A stretch of DNA of 64,000 nucleotides from JAIBBD01 sp041390685 (GTDB lineage: Bacteria; Chloroflexota; Dehalococcoidia; UBA2979). Under the pieces are notes generated by a model that searched no databases, was not told the origin of the DNA, and saw nothing but the letters and a program-made list of their open reading frames with translations. Positions 8,616-17,446 of this stretch are shown here, in pieces. The position numbers were made by a program, and so were the translations under genes. Positions within the stretch are counted from its first letter, which is position 1. The number at the start of each line of letters is the position of its first letter. The stretch covers positions 1,116,001 through 1,180,000 of the forward strand of contig JAWKPL010000001.1 of the NCBI GenBank assembly GCA_041390685.1, read 5' to 3'.

Positions 8616-9854
8616 CTAGCGCGCCCGCTTGCGCGCGTAGAGTGCGGCCGCGGCGAGGGTGAGGCCGACGCCGGCAAACGCGATGGCTGCGGTGCTGGTG
8701 TCATCGGCGACCGGGCCGAGGTTGCCGGTGGCGGGGGGCCGAGGAGTGACCTGCGGCCTCGGTGCGCCCGCGCCGCCGGTACCGCCCGTCCCACCGGTAC
8801 CACCGGCGCCGGAAGGCGTCGTGACGGCGGTGGCCGTGCTGGTCGGAGTCGCGGTCACGGTGGTGGTGGGCGTCGAGGTGGCGGTTGCCGTCGGCGTGGC
8901 CGTCGAGGTCGTGGTCGGCGTCGCGGTTGCGGTGGAGGTGGCGGTCGCTGTGGCCGTCGACGTTGACGTCGGCGTGGCGGTCACGGTCGTGGTGGCCGTG
9001 GTTGTGGGGGTGGGAGTGGGTTCGCCGTCCTGCGCGAAGGTGTCGATCGCCGAGTCGGCACGAACGAGCTGGAACGAGACGGGCGTGTCGATGTCGAAGG
9101 TGATGGGCGCACCGGTACCCACGGTCACCGTGGCCGACAGCGTGAGACTCACCTCGAGCATGATGACGGAGCGGGCGACCGAGGTTGCGGTGGGTCCGGT
9201 CTCGTCGTCCTGGAAGACCTCGACGGTCCCGCCGATGTCGATCACGGCGGTGGCTCCGACCAGCGCGAGGTCGAGAGAGCCGCTGACGGCCACAGTACCC
9301 GCGGCAGCGACGTTCGCGCAGGTGTCCGCCTGGAGGACGCAGAGGCCGGTGAAGATGGAGCCAGCGCTCGTGCTGGAGAGGTTGCCACCGTCAGGGCCGT
9401 CGCTGCGCGAGACGGCGCGCAGGAGGTCGGCGGAGAGGATCGTCGCGCTATCGGACTGGCCGAGGACCTGCAGTGTCATCGTGAAGTCGAGGTCTTCGAG
9501 TTCGGCGCTGCACTCGGCGTAGACATCCTCGCCAAGCCCGCCGGGGTCGCCTTCGCAGTGCGTGGTCCCGGTGCCGGACGTGAGGTCCGCATCGAGGGTG
9601 ACGTCTGTGCCTACGCCGATGCTGGGGCCGACAGCGAGCGAGGCGACCCCGCCGTCGACCGCAGCACCGGTGGGCGGCAGTTGCACGCGGCCGATGTTGA
9701 CCTGCGCGACCCCGAGGACGTCGCCGTTCAGGATGAACGCCTGACCGGAGATGGTCCCCGTCGCGGCCTCGGAGCGGGTGGTCAGGAGGAGCCCACTTGC
9801 TACCGCGACCATCACCATTGCGACCGCAGCGGCGGTCGCCAACGTGTATCGCAT
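8616..9854 (-). CDS. Secreted, membrane- or wall-anchored surface protein with Thr/Pro-rich stalk
   Basis: The protein has 412 residues. Residues 1-32 are a signal peptide (MRYTLATAAAVAMVMVAVASGLLL, shown here in part) ending near SEA-AT. A beta-rich globular region follows to about 275. Then comes a roughly 90-residue stalk made almost only of Thr, Pro, Ala and Ser in a TPT/TAT pattern, a short GGTGGTGG segment, and a C-terminus with PPATG, a hydrophobic helix and RKRAR. That end resembles a sortase sorting signal with PPATG in place of LPxTG. The ATG at 9854 has AGAAGG about 8 bases upstream, and longer starts exist. The function of the globular part is unknown. The stalk DNA is internally repetitive. 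Confidence 0.75.
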   Translation of the reverse strand: MRYTLATAAAVAMVMVAVASGLLLTTRSEAATGTISGQAFILNGDVLGVAQVNIGRVQLPPTGAAVDGGVASLAVGPSIGVGTDVTLDADLTSGTGTTHCEGDPGGLGEDVYAECSAELEDLDFTMTLQVLGQSDSATILSADLLRAVSRSDGPDGGNLSSTSAGSIFTGLCVLQADTCANVAAAGTVAVSGSLDLALVGATAVIDIGGTVEVFQDDETGPTATSVARSVIMLEVSLTLSATVTVGTGAPITFDIDTPVSFQLVRADSAIDTFAQDGEPTPTPTTTATTTVTATPTSTSTATATATSTATATPTTTSTATPTATATSTPTTTVTATPTSTATAVTTPSGAGGTGGTGGTGGAGAPRPQVTPRPPATGNLGPVADDTSTAAIAFAGVGLTLAAAALYARKRAR

Positions 9855-10080
9855 TCGCTGTACCTTCTTTCCATGGTGTGTTAGTCCGTCGATCCTCCTC
9901 TTCATAGGTGAGTGGCCGGTGCGATGAGCCCGCGAGCGCGCGCGGTTGCATTGCAGGTCGATTGCAGTTCGGAGCGGGGGGCGGCGTGCCGGTCGCGGGC
10001 GGGACGGCTGGGAAGGCGGCGCGGCGTTGCCAGAGCCGCCTTGCGGGGGCCATGATCCGGGACGCTGCGAGGTGCACACG

Positions 10081-10953
10081 ATGGCGGACACAGCTGAGAT
10101 CGCGGTGATTGGCGGGTCGGGGTTCTACGACCTCGATGGGTTGCGCGCGGCGCGGCCGGTTGAGGTGAGCACTCCGTTCGGGCCGACCTCGTCCGCGATC
10201 CTCGTGGGGGAGCTGCACGGGAAGCGGGTCGCGTTCATCGCGCGGCACGGCGAGGGGCATCGCATCCTGCCCTCGGAGGTGCCGTCGCGGGCGAACATGT
10301 GGGCGCTGAGGTCGCTCGGAGTGCGGCGCGTGCTGTCGGTGTCGGCGGTGGGGTCGCTGCAGCGCCAGTACGAGCCGCTGCACGCCGTGGTGCCTGACCA
10401 GGTGATCGACCGCACGCGGGGACGGGTCTCGACGTTCTTCGGGGACGGGGTGGTGGCGCACATCGGGTTCGCGGACCCGTTCTGCGAGGAGGTGCGTGAC
10501 GCGCTCGCGGATGCCTCACAGGGGGCGGGTGTGGTGACGCACCGCGGCGGGACGCTCGTCGTGATCGAGGGGCCGGCGTTTTCGACGCGCGCGGAGTCGC
10601 GGCTGTATCAGTCGTGGGGTGCGGCGGTCATCGGTATGACGGCGCTGCCGGAAGCAAAGCTCGCGCGGGAGGCGGAGCTCTGCTACGCCTCGATCTGCTA
10701 TGTGACGGACTACGATGTGTGGCACGACCAGGAGGCGGATGTCGGCGTGGAGCTGGTGATCGAGAACATGCGGCGCAACATTGAGCACGCGCGGGCGACG
10801 GTCAGCGAGACCATCGCGACGCTGGCGGTCACCGGGGCATGTGGATGCGGCGACGCGCTGGCGGGGGCGGTGATCACCTCGGCGGAGGCGATGCCGGCGG
10901 AGACGCGGCAACGGCTCGCGTTCGTGCTCGACCGGTACGCGGGGGACGCGTGA
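10081..10953 (+). CDS. mtnP: S-methyl-5'-thioadenosine phosphorylase
   Basis: The 290-residue protein phosphorolyses methylthioadenosine (from polyamine or other SAM-using pathways) to adenine and methylthioribose 1-phosphate. Motifs are IAVIGGSGFYDL at the N-terminus, ARHGEGHRILPSEV near 60, SAVGSL near 90, IEGPAFSTRAESRLYQSWG near 165 and MTALPEAKLAREAELCYASI followed by TDYDVW near 215, all as in the MTAP branch of the PNP family. The ATG at 10081 has GAGGTG 6 bases ahead. The stop overlaps the next gene by 4 bases (GTGA). It completes a SAM-related set with metK and ahcY, though unlinked in one operon. A related purine substrate (methylinosine) is possible. Confidence 0.93.
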   Translation: MADTAEIAVIGGSGFYDLDGLRAARPVEVSTPFGPTSSAILVGELHGKRVAFIARHGEGHRILPSEVPSRANMWALRSLGVRRVLSVSAVGSLQRQYEPLHAVVPDQVIDRTRGRVSTFFGDGVVAHIGFADPFCEEVRDALADASQGAGVVTHRGGTLVVIEGPAFSTRAESRLYQSWGAAVIGMTALPEAKLAREAELCYASICYVTDYDVWHDQEADVGVELVIENMRRNIEHARATVSETIATLAVTGACGCGDALAGAVITSAEAMPAETRQRLAFVLDRYAGDA

Positions 10954-11873
10954 CGGACGCGCTGTACGGGTCGAGCGCGGAGGCGCGGCCGCGGTTCCGT
11001 ATCCGGCGTGTATCCGACCGGCGGATGCTCGATGCGGCGCTGAGCGAAGACCGGTCGTACGCGGCATACGCGCTTGGCCACCTGGAGCCGGGGCTGTTCG
11101 AGCGGTCACGCTTCTGGATGGCGGAGGGTCCGGGCGGCAGCGGTGTGCTGCTCCATGCGGCCGGGCTGCTGGGGCGGACGACGGTGGTCGTCGGCGACCC
11201 GGCGGCGGTGGACGCGCTCGTGTCGCTGCACCCAGGGACGCGCAGCTCGTACCTCGCGACGTGCGCGCCGGAGCACCTCGAGGGGCTGCGGCGGACGTAC
11301 CTCGTGCTTGGCTCGCTGGAGATGCGGCGCATGGCGGTGACGGCGGCGACGTACGCGCCTCGGCCGGCGCTGCGGCAGGACGTGCGGCGGCTGCGTGGGG
11401 AGGACGCGCGGGCGCTCAACCTGTTGTATTCGACGGAGGGAGCCCCGACGGGCTACACGCCGGAGCAGGTGAACCAGTCCGTGTACTACGGGGCGTTCGT
11501 GGCGAACCGGCTGGTGTCTGTGGCGGGGACACACGTGGTGGCGCCACATGCAGGGGTGGCGGTGGTGGGAAACGTGTTCACGCATCCTCGACACCGCGGG
11601 CTGGGGCTGGCGGAGTATGTCACCTCGGCGGTGACGGATGAGCTGCTGAACCAGCGGGGCTGCAGCCTGGTGACGCTGACGGTGAACCCGGCGAACACGC
11701 CTGCAGTGCGGGCGTATACGAGGCTGGGCTACGAACCGGGGTTGCCGGTCATCGAGGCGCGGATCCGGCGCAAGGACGCGCTCGGCGTGACCTCGATGGT
11801 GCGGCGGTGGCTGGCGCGGCGGGCGGCACGGGGCGGGGAGCCGGGGGACGAGGTTGTTTCGGCCCGGCGGTAA
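10950..11873 (+). CDS. GNAT-family N-acetyltransferase
   Basis: The 307-residue protein has a GTG start inside a GTGA overlap with the stop of mtnP, so the two are probably translationally coupled. Residues about 215-260 (VVGNVFTHPRHRGLGLAEYVTSAVTDEL) form the acetyl-CoA-binding motif A of the GNAT fold. They are followed by LVTLTVNPANTPAVRAYTRLGYE, the motif B strand and helix. The N-terminal 150 residues form a second, degenerate GNAT-like half, as in two-domain members. The substrate is unknown. Coupling to methylthioadenosine salvage may be only genomic. Confidence 0.86.
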   Translation: MTDALYGSSAEARPRFRIRRVSDRRMLDAALSEDRSYAAYALGHLEPGLFERSRFWMAEGPGGSGVLLHAAGLLGRTTVVVGDPAAVDALVSLHPGTRSSYLATCAPEHLEGLRRTYLVLGSLEMRRMAVTAATYAPRPALRQDVRRLRGEDARALNLLYSTEGAPTGYTPEQVNQSVYYGAFVANRLVSVAGTHVVAPHAGVAVVGNVFTHPRHRGLGLAEYVTSAVTDELLNQRGCSLVTLTVNPANTPAVRAYTRLGYEPGLPVIEARIRRKDALGVTSMVRRWLARRAARGGEPGDEVVSARR

Positions 11874-12187
11874 CTGATGACGGACTGACGGCGAGTCGTG
11901 GAGCTTGCGCTGCGAGAGTTGGGGAAGCTCGACCGTAGCTTCTCGAACGGATTTCGCCCCTACAAGTCGTTCCGCTACGCGAATGCCGGCGGGGCGATTC
12001 ACCGGGGGATCGCGACCCAGACGAGCACAGTCACCAATGTGCAGGATGACGCCGCGACGCCGCAGACGCGTATCGCGGCTCAGCTCACGATCGATCGAGG
12101 TGAGGAGTGGAGGGGCAATCCTAGCGTCGCGACGAGCCGCCGGCTGGCTCGGACTTCTCCGAACGCCTCACGAGGACCCGCCTCGGA
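11874..12187. other. Intergenic stretch, no gene supported
   Basis: These 314 bases separate two convergent genes. A 97-codon open frame from a GTG at 11898 exists, but it has no ribosome site and no recognisable motif. No tRNA, strong hairpin or repeat is seen. It may hold decayed sequence. Confidence 0.4.
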
Positions 12188-12493
12188 CTAGAGGCTGGGG
12201 GGTACGGGGGGGTGCCCGCGGACTGCGTCGGGCTTGAGTTCCGCCGGAACCTCGTCGCGGAAGGCGTTGTGGTCGAAGGGGCGGTCCATCTTGTAGCCGC
12301 CGAGGTCGGCCTCGTTGAAGGTGAGGGCGAGGCGGTCGGCGCTGGCGTCTCGGACGAGGCTGGACTGGAGCCAGTAGTCGAACTGCATGGGCGCGTCGAC
12401 CTCGAAGGCGCTTGGTTGCACCGTCTTGACCTTGCCCAGCGTCTGTCCGTCCGCGGTCACGACCTCTGCGCCGACGACGATCTCTCGAGCCAT
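12188..12493 (-). CDS. Small PRC-barrel-like (DUF2171-type) protein
   Basis: The 101-residue protein begins with MAREIVVGAEVVTADGQTLGKVKTV, the strand-turn-strand start of DUF2171/PRC-barrel-like domains in which a Val-rich strand is followed by DG..LGKV. No signal peptide or membrane helix is present. Such small beta-barrel proteins occur widely in Chloroflexota, Deinococcus and actinobacteria, with no settled role. It lies 13 bases downstream of the MMPL transporter gene on the same strand, so the two are probably cotranscribed. Confidence 0.7.
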   Translation of the reverse strand: MAREIVVGAEVVTADGQTLGKVKTVQPSAFEVDAPMQFDYWLQSSLVRDASADRLALTFNEADLGGYKMDRPFDHNAFRDEVPAELKPDAVRGHPPVPPSL

Positions 12494-12506
12494 GTCTGCC
12501 CTCCCA

Positions 12507-14894
12507 TCAAGTCCGCCCGGATGGTAGCGACTCGTCGCGCGTATGTGAAGGCGGCTGCCGACGGGGAGCGTCGATCTGCCCTACCGGCGCCGATCGATTC
12601 GAGGCGGGGACGGGAGCCGGCTGGGCGGCCGGGCCTTCCACACTGATGGTCGGCAGCAGGCGGTCGAGCCAGCGCGGGAGCCACCAGTTCGTATTGCCGA
12701 GGAGCTCCATGGTGGCGGGCACGAGCAGCATGCGGACGACGGAGGCGTCGAGGAGGACGGCAGTGGCGAGGCCGACGCCGAAGAGCTTGACGACGCGGTC
12801 GTCCTCGAAGACGAAGCTGCCGAAGACAACGACCATGATGGCGGCGGCGGCGGTGATGACGCGCGCGGTGGAAGCGAGGCCATCCGCGACCGAGTTGGCG
12901 GCGTCGCCGGAGCGGTCGAACTCCTCCTTCACGCGGGAGAGCAGGAACACCTCGTAGTCTATGGAGAGCCCGAAGACGATGGCGAACATCATCATGGGGA
13001 TGAAGGGCTCGATGGGGGCCTCGGCGGTCCCGAAGAGGGAGCCGAGCCAGCCCCACTGGAAGATGGCGATGACCACGCCGTAGGCGGAGCCGATCGAGAG
13101 GACGTTCATGACGACGGCCTTGAGGGGGACGACCACGGAGCGGAAGACGGCCATGAGCAGGAGGAAGGAGAGGGCGAGGACGGCGCCGAAGAAGATGAAC
13201 AGGCGTCCGGTGAGGTAGTCGCTGAAGTCGATGTTGGCGGCGACCGTGCCGGTGATGTTGACGGCGAGCGAGGAGCCGCCGACGGCGGCGGGGACGACCT
13301 GGTCGCGGAGGCGCTGCACGAGCTGGCTCGTGGCCTCGTCCTGAGGCGCCGTCGTCGGGACGACCTGGATGAGGTAGGCATCCGAGGCGGCCGCGTCCTC
13401 GCGGTTGCTCGGGAGGGGCGGGGAGACCGAGGCAACGCCGTCGGCGTCCATGAGCGCATCGACGAGGGGTTGCAGTGCAGCGCGATCGCCGTCGTTGCGC
13501 ACCTCGGCGGTGACGATCAGGGGGCCGTTGAAGCCAGGGCCGAACCCCTCGGCTAGGAGGTCGTAGGCGCGGCGGGTGGTGGTCTCCTCGCGGTAGTTGC
13601 CTTCGTCCGAGAAGCCGAGGCGAAGCGAGAGCATGGGCGAGGCGAGCACGAGGAGGATGGCAGAGCCGGCGAAGACGGCGAGCCATGGGTGGGCCTGCAC
13701 GAGGCGGCTCCAGCGGTAGGCGAGGGCGCGTTCGGGGGGGCCGGGGGTCCGCCTCGGGACGAGCTCCTTCAGGCGAGGGATCCAGCGGCCGACAATGAAG
13801 ACGCCGACGGCGATGGGGAAGCCGACGAGCAGCACGGTCAGCCCGAGGCCGACGCCAAGGAGGGCGAGCGAGACGAAGCCGGCGGCGAGGAGACCGTACC
13901 AGCGTGTGACCTCGACTCGCTCGCGGGCGAAGCCGAGCAGGGCCGGCAGGAGCGTGACGGAAGCAAGCATTGTGGCCAGCACGGTCACGGCGGCGCCGAT
14001 GCCGAGGCCGGCGATGAACGGGAGGCCCATGAGCAGCATGCCAAGGAGAGAGATAACGACCGTCAGGCCGGCGAAGATGACGGCGCGGCCGGCGGTATTC
14101 ATCGCGACGACGGTGGACTCTGCGGGGTCGTCGCCGGCGTGCAGGCCCTCGCGGAAGCGGGTGACGATGAAGAGGGCGTAGTCGATGCCGACCCCGAGGC
14201 CGATCATCGCGCCGATGGTGGTGGCGAAGTCGGGCATCGAGAGGACGTTGGAGACGAGGGAGACGAGGCCGATACCGGTGCCTACGCCCACGATGGCGAC
14301 TGCCAGCGGGAGCCCCATGGCGAGGACGGAGCCGAAGGCGAGGATCAGGACAACGACGGCGAAGGCGAGGCCGATGAACTCGGACTCGGGCGGGGCGAAC
14401 TCGGCGAGGGCCGCGCCGCCGATCTCGACGGTGAGGCCCTCGATGTCCGGGGCGAGTTCGGCGAACTCGGCGCCGTATTCGGCGGTAGTGTTGAAGTCGA
14501 GGTCCTGGGCGAGGCTCAGGGACGCGTAAGCGACGGTCCCCTCGGCGTTGATCTGGCCCGCGCCCTGCGGCGCGTAAGGACTGGTGAGCGTCACGCCCTC
14601 GTAGGCCGCAACCTCCGCAAACATCGCCTCCATGGCGGCGCGGACCGCCGGGTCGTCCACGCCCTGCTCGGCGCGGAAGACGATAGAGCCGCTCTGACCG
14701 CTGCCGAGTCCGCCGAAGTGCGTATCGAGGGCGTCGAAGCCGCGGCGGCTCTCAGATGCGGGGATCTCGAAGGTGCCGTCGAAGGCCGGCCCGATGGCGC
14801 CCACGGCGGCGAAGACGACGACGAGGACGGCGACCCAGCCGGCAACTGCCCGCCAGGGGTGTCGGTAACACGCGCGCGCGAGCGCCTGCAGCAT
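12507..14894 (-). CDS. MMPL-family RND transporter
   Basis: The 795-residue protein has the MMPL layout: a first membrane helix near 14-34, an extracytoplasmic loop to about 180, five helices, a cytosolic linker, then the same pattern repeated in the second half with a loop from about 420 to 570. The twin GxxxDY signatures are visible (GLGVGIDYALFIVTRFREG and FGLSIDYEVFLLSRVKEEF). In this family these Asp-Tyr pairs carry the proton relay. Such pumps export lipids, glycolipids or drugs across the cytoplasmic membrane. The start at 14894 has GGGAGG about 9 bases upstream. The substrate is unknown. It is probably cotranscribed with the small PRC-like gene downstream. Confidence 0.93.
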   Translation of the reverse strand: MLQALARACYRHPWRAVAGWVAVLVVVFAAVGAIGPAFDGTFEIPASESRRGFDALDTHFGGLGSGQSGSIVFRAEQGVDDPAVRAAMEAMFAEVAAYEGVTLTSPYAPQGAGQINAEGTVAYASLSLAQDLDFNTTAEYGAEFAELAPDIEGLTVEIGGAALAEFAPPESEFIGLAFAVVVLILAFGSVLAMGLPLAVAIVGVGTGIGLVSLVSNVLSMPDFATTIGAMIGLGVGIDYALFIVTRFREGLHAGDDPAESTVVAMNTAGRAVIFAGLTVVISLLGMLLMGLPFIAGLGIGAAVTVLATMLASVTLLPALLGFARERVEVTRWYGLLAAGFVSLALLGVGLGLTVLLVGFPIAVGVFIVGRWIPRLKELVPRRTPGPPERALAYRWSRLVQAHPWLAVFAGSAILLVLASPMLSLRLGFSDEGNYREETTTRRAYDLLAEGFGPGFNGPLIVTAEVRNDGDRAALQPLVDALMDADGVASVSPPLPSNREDAAASDAYLIQVVPTTAPQDEATSQLVQRLRDQVVPAAVGGSSLAVNITGTVAANIDFSDYLTGRLFIFFGAVLALSFLLLMAVFRSVVVPLKAVVMNVLSIGSAYGVVIAIFQWGWLGSLFGTAEAPIEPFIPMMMFAIVFGLSIDYEVFLLSRVKEEFDRSGDAANSVADGLASTARVITAAAAIMVVVFGSFVFEDDRVVKLFGVGLATAVLLDASVVRMLLVPATMELLGNTNWWLPRWLDRLLPTISVEGPAAQPAPVPASNRSAPVGQIDAPRRQPPSHTRDESLPSGRT

Positions 14895-15026
14895 GCCTGG
14901 TTCCTCCCGACGTGATACGCGCCCCGCCGCGGTGGGGCGAGGCGCGCCGAATAGGCGAGCTCGGTCGGGATCCAGCGTACTGCCTCGGGGGATGCACCGG
15001 CATCCACCGTGTCACCACGGACGACG

Positions 15027-15488
15027 TCAGGCGCCGGGCTTCATGGTCATATCCGCCACGACGAGGAGGAGCAGCAGTACGTCCAGGCGCGCTACGAGGA
15101 GGAGACGCTGGAGGCGGGGGCGCACCTCGGGGTGGTCAGGGCCGTGCTCGCGGACGAGCCGACCGAGCTTGCCGGACTGCGGACCGAGGAAGCCGGCGCC
15201 GAGGAGGAAGGAGAGTACCCAGCCCCCGAGGCCGAGCTGAATCCACGTCGCGCCGAAGTCCCAGCGGTCATCGAGGGCCATGAGGACGCCGACGATGAGG
15301 GCGAGCACGGAGAGCGGGGTGAAGATGCGGAGGCCGACCCACTCGACCTGAGCGCCAAACTCGGCGAGCTGCTGGGCGGTACCGGCACGGGTGATACGGG
15401 CCCCGAGGACGTTCAAGAGCGCGCCGCCGCCCACCCACAGGACAACGGAATAGACGTGCAGGAACAGGAGCAGGTCGTAGCCTTCCAC
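15027..15488 (-). CDS. DUF2269-type membrane protein
   Basis: The 153-residue protein has four predicted helices. The first (YDLLLFLHVYSVVLWVGGGALLN) carries the LH.....WVG pattern seen in DUF2269 and related copper-resistance/cytochrome-like membrane proteins, where the His may bind a cofactor. The others are near residues 55-72, 85-103 and 130-147. The function is unknown. The gene stands alone between the MMPL gene and a gene-poor stretch. Confidence 0.72.
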   Translation of the reverse strand: MEGYDLLLFLHVYSVVLWVGGGALLNVLGARITRAGTAQQLAEFGAQVEWVGLRIFTPLSVLALIVGVLMALDDRWDFGATWIQLGLGGWVLSFLLGAGFLGPQSGKLGRLVREHGPDHPEVRPRLQRLLLVARLDVLLLLLVVADMTMKPGA

Positions 15489-15870
15489 GGTCTTCCTCTC
15501 ACCTCGATGGCGTTGACGCAGTTCTGGCCCTCGTACGGACGACGGAGGCCGCGAGCGCCTTCAGGGGGAGATTACGCTCTCGGGAGCGTGTCATCTCGCG
15601 CGGGCGCGCACGGTTAGCAGACCGTTCACAACAGGGCGCACGGCGCTTCACGACTGGGTGGGGCGATTTCCGCGCAGGCCGGATCGGCCTGGTCAGACGG
15701 GTGAACGCCGTCGCTCACGGGCTTTTTCGTCGGCGGTGGGGTGTGGTGTACGTTTCGCGGCGCGCGACGATCAGATCACACGGCGCGGGCAACAGCCTAG
15801 GGGCGTCGCCAGAAGCCAGCGGCGAAGGCGCAGCCGTCGACGAAGCAACCGACGTCCCGCGTGGCCGACG

Positions 15871-16119
15871 TTAGTCGCGCACCATGCCCACGCGGGGACG
15901 AACGCGGACGTTCCCACACTCGCGGATCACGACGCGGGTGCCGACCGTGCCGGGGGCGGAGCCGTGGAGCGACTCGAGGCGCGCGCGCTCCTCGAGGTGT
16001 GCCTCGTCTGGGCGGGGGTGGGGAGCGATTCCCTCGATGCTCTCGTCCCGGAATGACGTCGGGATGGCCACGTTCCGCTCCTTCCATCGACCGTGCATCT
16101 GGCCCCGAAGGACGCGCAC
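15871..16119 (-). CDS. Hypothetical small protein (uncertain)
   Basis: This is an 82-codon open frame on the minus strand in a gene-poor region. The C-terminal part (GTRVVIRECGNVRVRPRVG) reads like ordered protein, while the N-terminal half is charged and has no hydrophobic helix. No family is recognised and no clear ribosome site precedes the start. A 9-bp-arm palindrome sits 13 bases upstream. It could equally be chance in high-GC DNA. Confidence 0.25.
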   Translation of the reverse strand: MRVLRGQMHGRWKERNVAIPTSFRDESIEGIAPHPRPDEAHLEERARLESLHGSAPGTVGTRVVIRECGNVRVRPRVGMVRD

Positions 16120-16131
16120 GGCAGCCCACGA

Positions 16132-16152
16132 GCGATGCGCACGCTGCGCATC
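16132..16152. repeat. Inverted repeat, 9-bp arms
   Basis: CGATGCGCA and TGCGCATCG flank CGC. It lies just upstream of the uncertain ORF at 15871-16119 and could be an operator or a hairpin. Confidence 0.45.
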
Positions 16153-16242
16153 GACACACGGAATCGACAGGAGGCTGTCAGAATGACTCGCCTCCGAACG
16201 CCTACGGGGTGAGCTGTCGGGTTCGGCGTCGGAAGTCGCCTA

Positions 16243-16306
16243 TCCGCGGCTGCCGCGGAATGCACCCCAGAAGTGGTTCCCCCGTTTCCGGCCCGCGCGG
16301 CCGGAA
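16243..16306. repeat. Two adjacent inverted repeats
   Basis: TCCGCGG/CCGCGGA (16243-16259, 3-base loop) and TTCCGGCC/GGCCGGAA (16286-16306, 5-base loop) lie within 65 bases. The second is followed by TTC, as a weak plus-strand terminator would be. No upstream transcript is known. Confidence 0.4.
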
Positions 16307-16388
16307 TTCAGCAAGAACAGGCTATCGAGAGTGATCGTGGCGAGTCAACGTGCGCGACGTTACGAAATCGTGAAAACCTGCGCCTACG

Positions 16389-16409
16389 GGAGAGCACCGG
16401 GGGCTCTCC
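16389..16409 (+). promoter_or_regulatory. Hairpin in the leader of the MBL-fold gene
   Basis: GGAGAGC and GCTCTCC flank a 7-base loop, about 57 bases before the ATG at 16466. It may be a leader hairpin or an operator. Confidence 0.35.
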
Positions 16410-16465
16410 ACGGTGGCGAGGGTGCTGTATCGTCGCGGTGACTACGGACGGAATCGAGGGGCTTC

Positions 16466-17446
16466 ATGAACATCAGCAAGTCGGTACGGGCGGCGATGGT
16501 GCCGGACGACAAGCCGATGCATCCCGACTTCACCTCGATCTACCTGGTGGGGCCGGAGAAGGGGCAGTCGCTGACGATCGACTCCGGGGAGGCGCTGGAC
16601 CACTACCGGTGGTTCCTGCGCGGGTACCTGGCGGCGAGCGAGCGGGCAGAGATCGGAATCGCGGCGATCACGCACCACCACTCGGACCACTCGGGGAACC
16701 TCAAGTGGGTGAAGGAGCACCTGCAGGCGGATGTGGCGATCCCGGCCGGGGGACGACCGCTGCTCAAGGGCCTGATCCCCTCGAAGGTGGACACGCTCAA
16801 GGACGGTGATGTCATCGAGCTGGGCCAGGGAGTGCGGGTGCAGGTGCTCGCGACGCCTGGGCATAGCGTGGACTCGTTGTGCTACTACCTCGAAGAGGAG
16901 GGGGTGCTGTTCACGGGGGACACGCTGCTGGGGTCCTCAACGACGACGGTGTGGAACCTCGCGGAGTACCGGAAGAGCCTCGAACGGCTGGTGGCGCTGC
17001 CGAACCTGCAGGTGATCTGCCCCGGGCACGGGAAGATCGTGCATGACCCGCGAGAGCGCCTGCAGATGTACATCGACCACCGCAACATGCGGGAGCGTCA
17101 GATCGTGGCGACGCTCAAAGAGAGCGGGCCGCTCTCGAGCTGGGAGATCATGCAGCAGTTGTACCCGGAGATCGCGCCGGGACTGCGGCGCGGGGCGGAC
17201 AACAACGTGCGCCGGCACCTCGAACAGCTCGAGGCGGAGGGTGCGCTGACGGTGCATCCGGGGAAGCCCCGGCGGGGGAAGAGCGCCGCGAGCATTGCCC
17301 GGGACGTGGAACACGCGCACGAACACGACCGGATCCTGGCGCAGGCGAAGCGGATCGAGGAGCAGCGACGGCGGGCGGAGCGCCGCGCGCAGGAAAACCC
17401 GCCGGACGAGCAATGGCAGGTGGCGCCGCGCTACGAGCTGCGTTAG
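16466..17446 (+). CDS. Metallo-beta-lactamase-fold hydrolase with C-terminal winged helix (LACTB2-like)
   Basis: The protein has 326 residues. THHHSDHSGNL near residue 70 is the HxHxDH zinc motif, and ATPGHSVDSLCYYL near 132, FTGDTLLG near 152 and CPGHGKIVHDP near 190 supply the remaining His/Asp ligands. Residues 210-275 (IVATLKESGPLSSWEIMQQLY...) form the winged-helix segment found in LACTB2-like ribonucleases and hydroxyacylglutathione-hydrolase-like proteins. A charged, helical tail ends the chain. It is probably a cytosolic zinc hydrolase. RNA or thioester substrates are both possible. The ATG at 16466 has GAGGGG about 6 bases ahead. The stop overlaps the convergent DUF4239 gene by 4 bases. 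Confidence 0.88.
   Translation: MNISKSVRAAMVPDDKPMHPDFTSIYLVGPEKGQSLTIDSGEALDHYRWFLRGYLAASERAEIGIAAITHHHSDHSGNLKWVKEHLQADVAIPAGGRPLLKGLIPSKVDTLKDGDVIELGQGVRVQVLATPGHSVDSLCYYLEEEGVLFTGDTLLGSSTTTVWNLAEYRKSLERLVALPNLQVICPGHGKIVHDPRERLQMYIDHRNMRERQIVATLKESGPLSSWEIMQQLYPEIAPGLRRGADNNVRRHLEQLEAEGALTVHPGKPRRGKSAASIARDVEHAHEHDRILAQAKRIEEQRRRAERRAQENPPDEQWQVAPRYELR

Larger units (their letters stand above)
15489..16465. other. Gene-poor stretch with several palindromes
   Basis: These 977 bases have no gene with family signatures. They hold a low-confidence minus-strand ORF (15871-16119) and four inverted repeats: 16132-16152, 16243-16259, 16286-16306 and 16389-16409. A tiny reading frame of nine codons follows AGGAGG at about 16171. 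Base composition is less G-rich than in its neighbours. A non-coding RNA or a decayed gene is possible, but nothing matches a known RNA by eye. Confidence 0.45.

Noticed and set aside
8820..9010. Repeats suggestive of a CRISPR or minisatellite
   Set aside because: They are coding repeats for the Thr/Pro stalk of the surface protein, without spacers of fixed length.
10839..10949. Longer start for the GNAT gene inside mtnP
   Set aside because: The GTG at 10950 in a GTGA overlap gives coupling and a sensible N-terminus. The upstream part would overlap mtnP by over 100 bases.
12646..14915. Long plus-strand frames opposite the MMPL gene
   Set aside because: These are antisense frames of a clear 795-residue transporter with no motifs of their own.
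16171..16213. Nine-codon frame after AGGAGG as a leader peptide
   Set aside because: No attenuator structure or adjacent biosynthetic gene supports a leader role. It is kept only as a note on the region.
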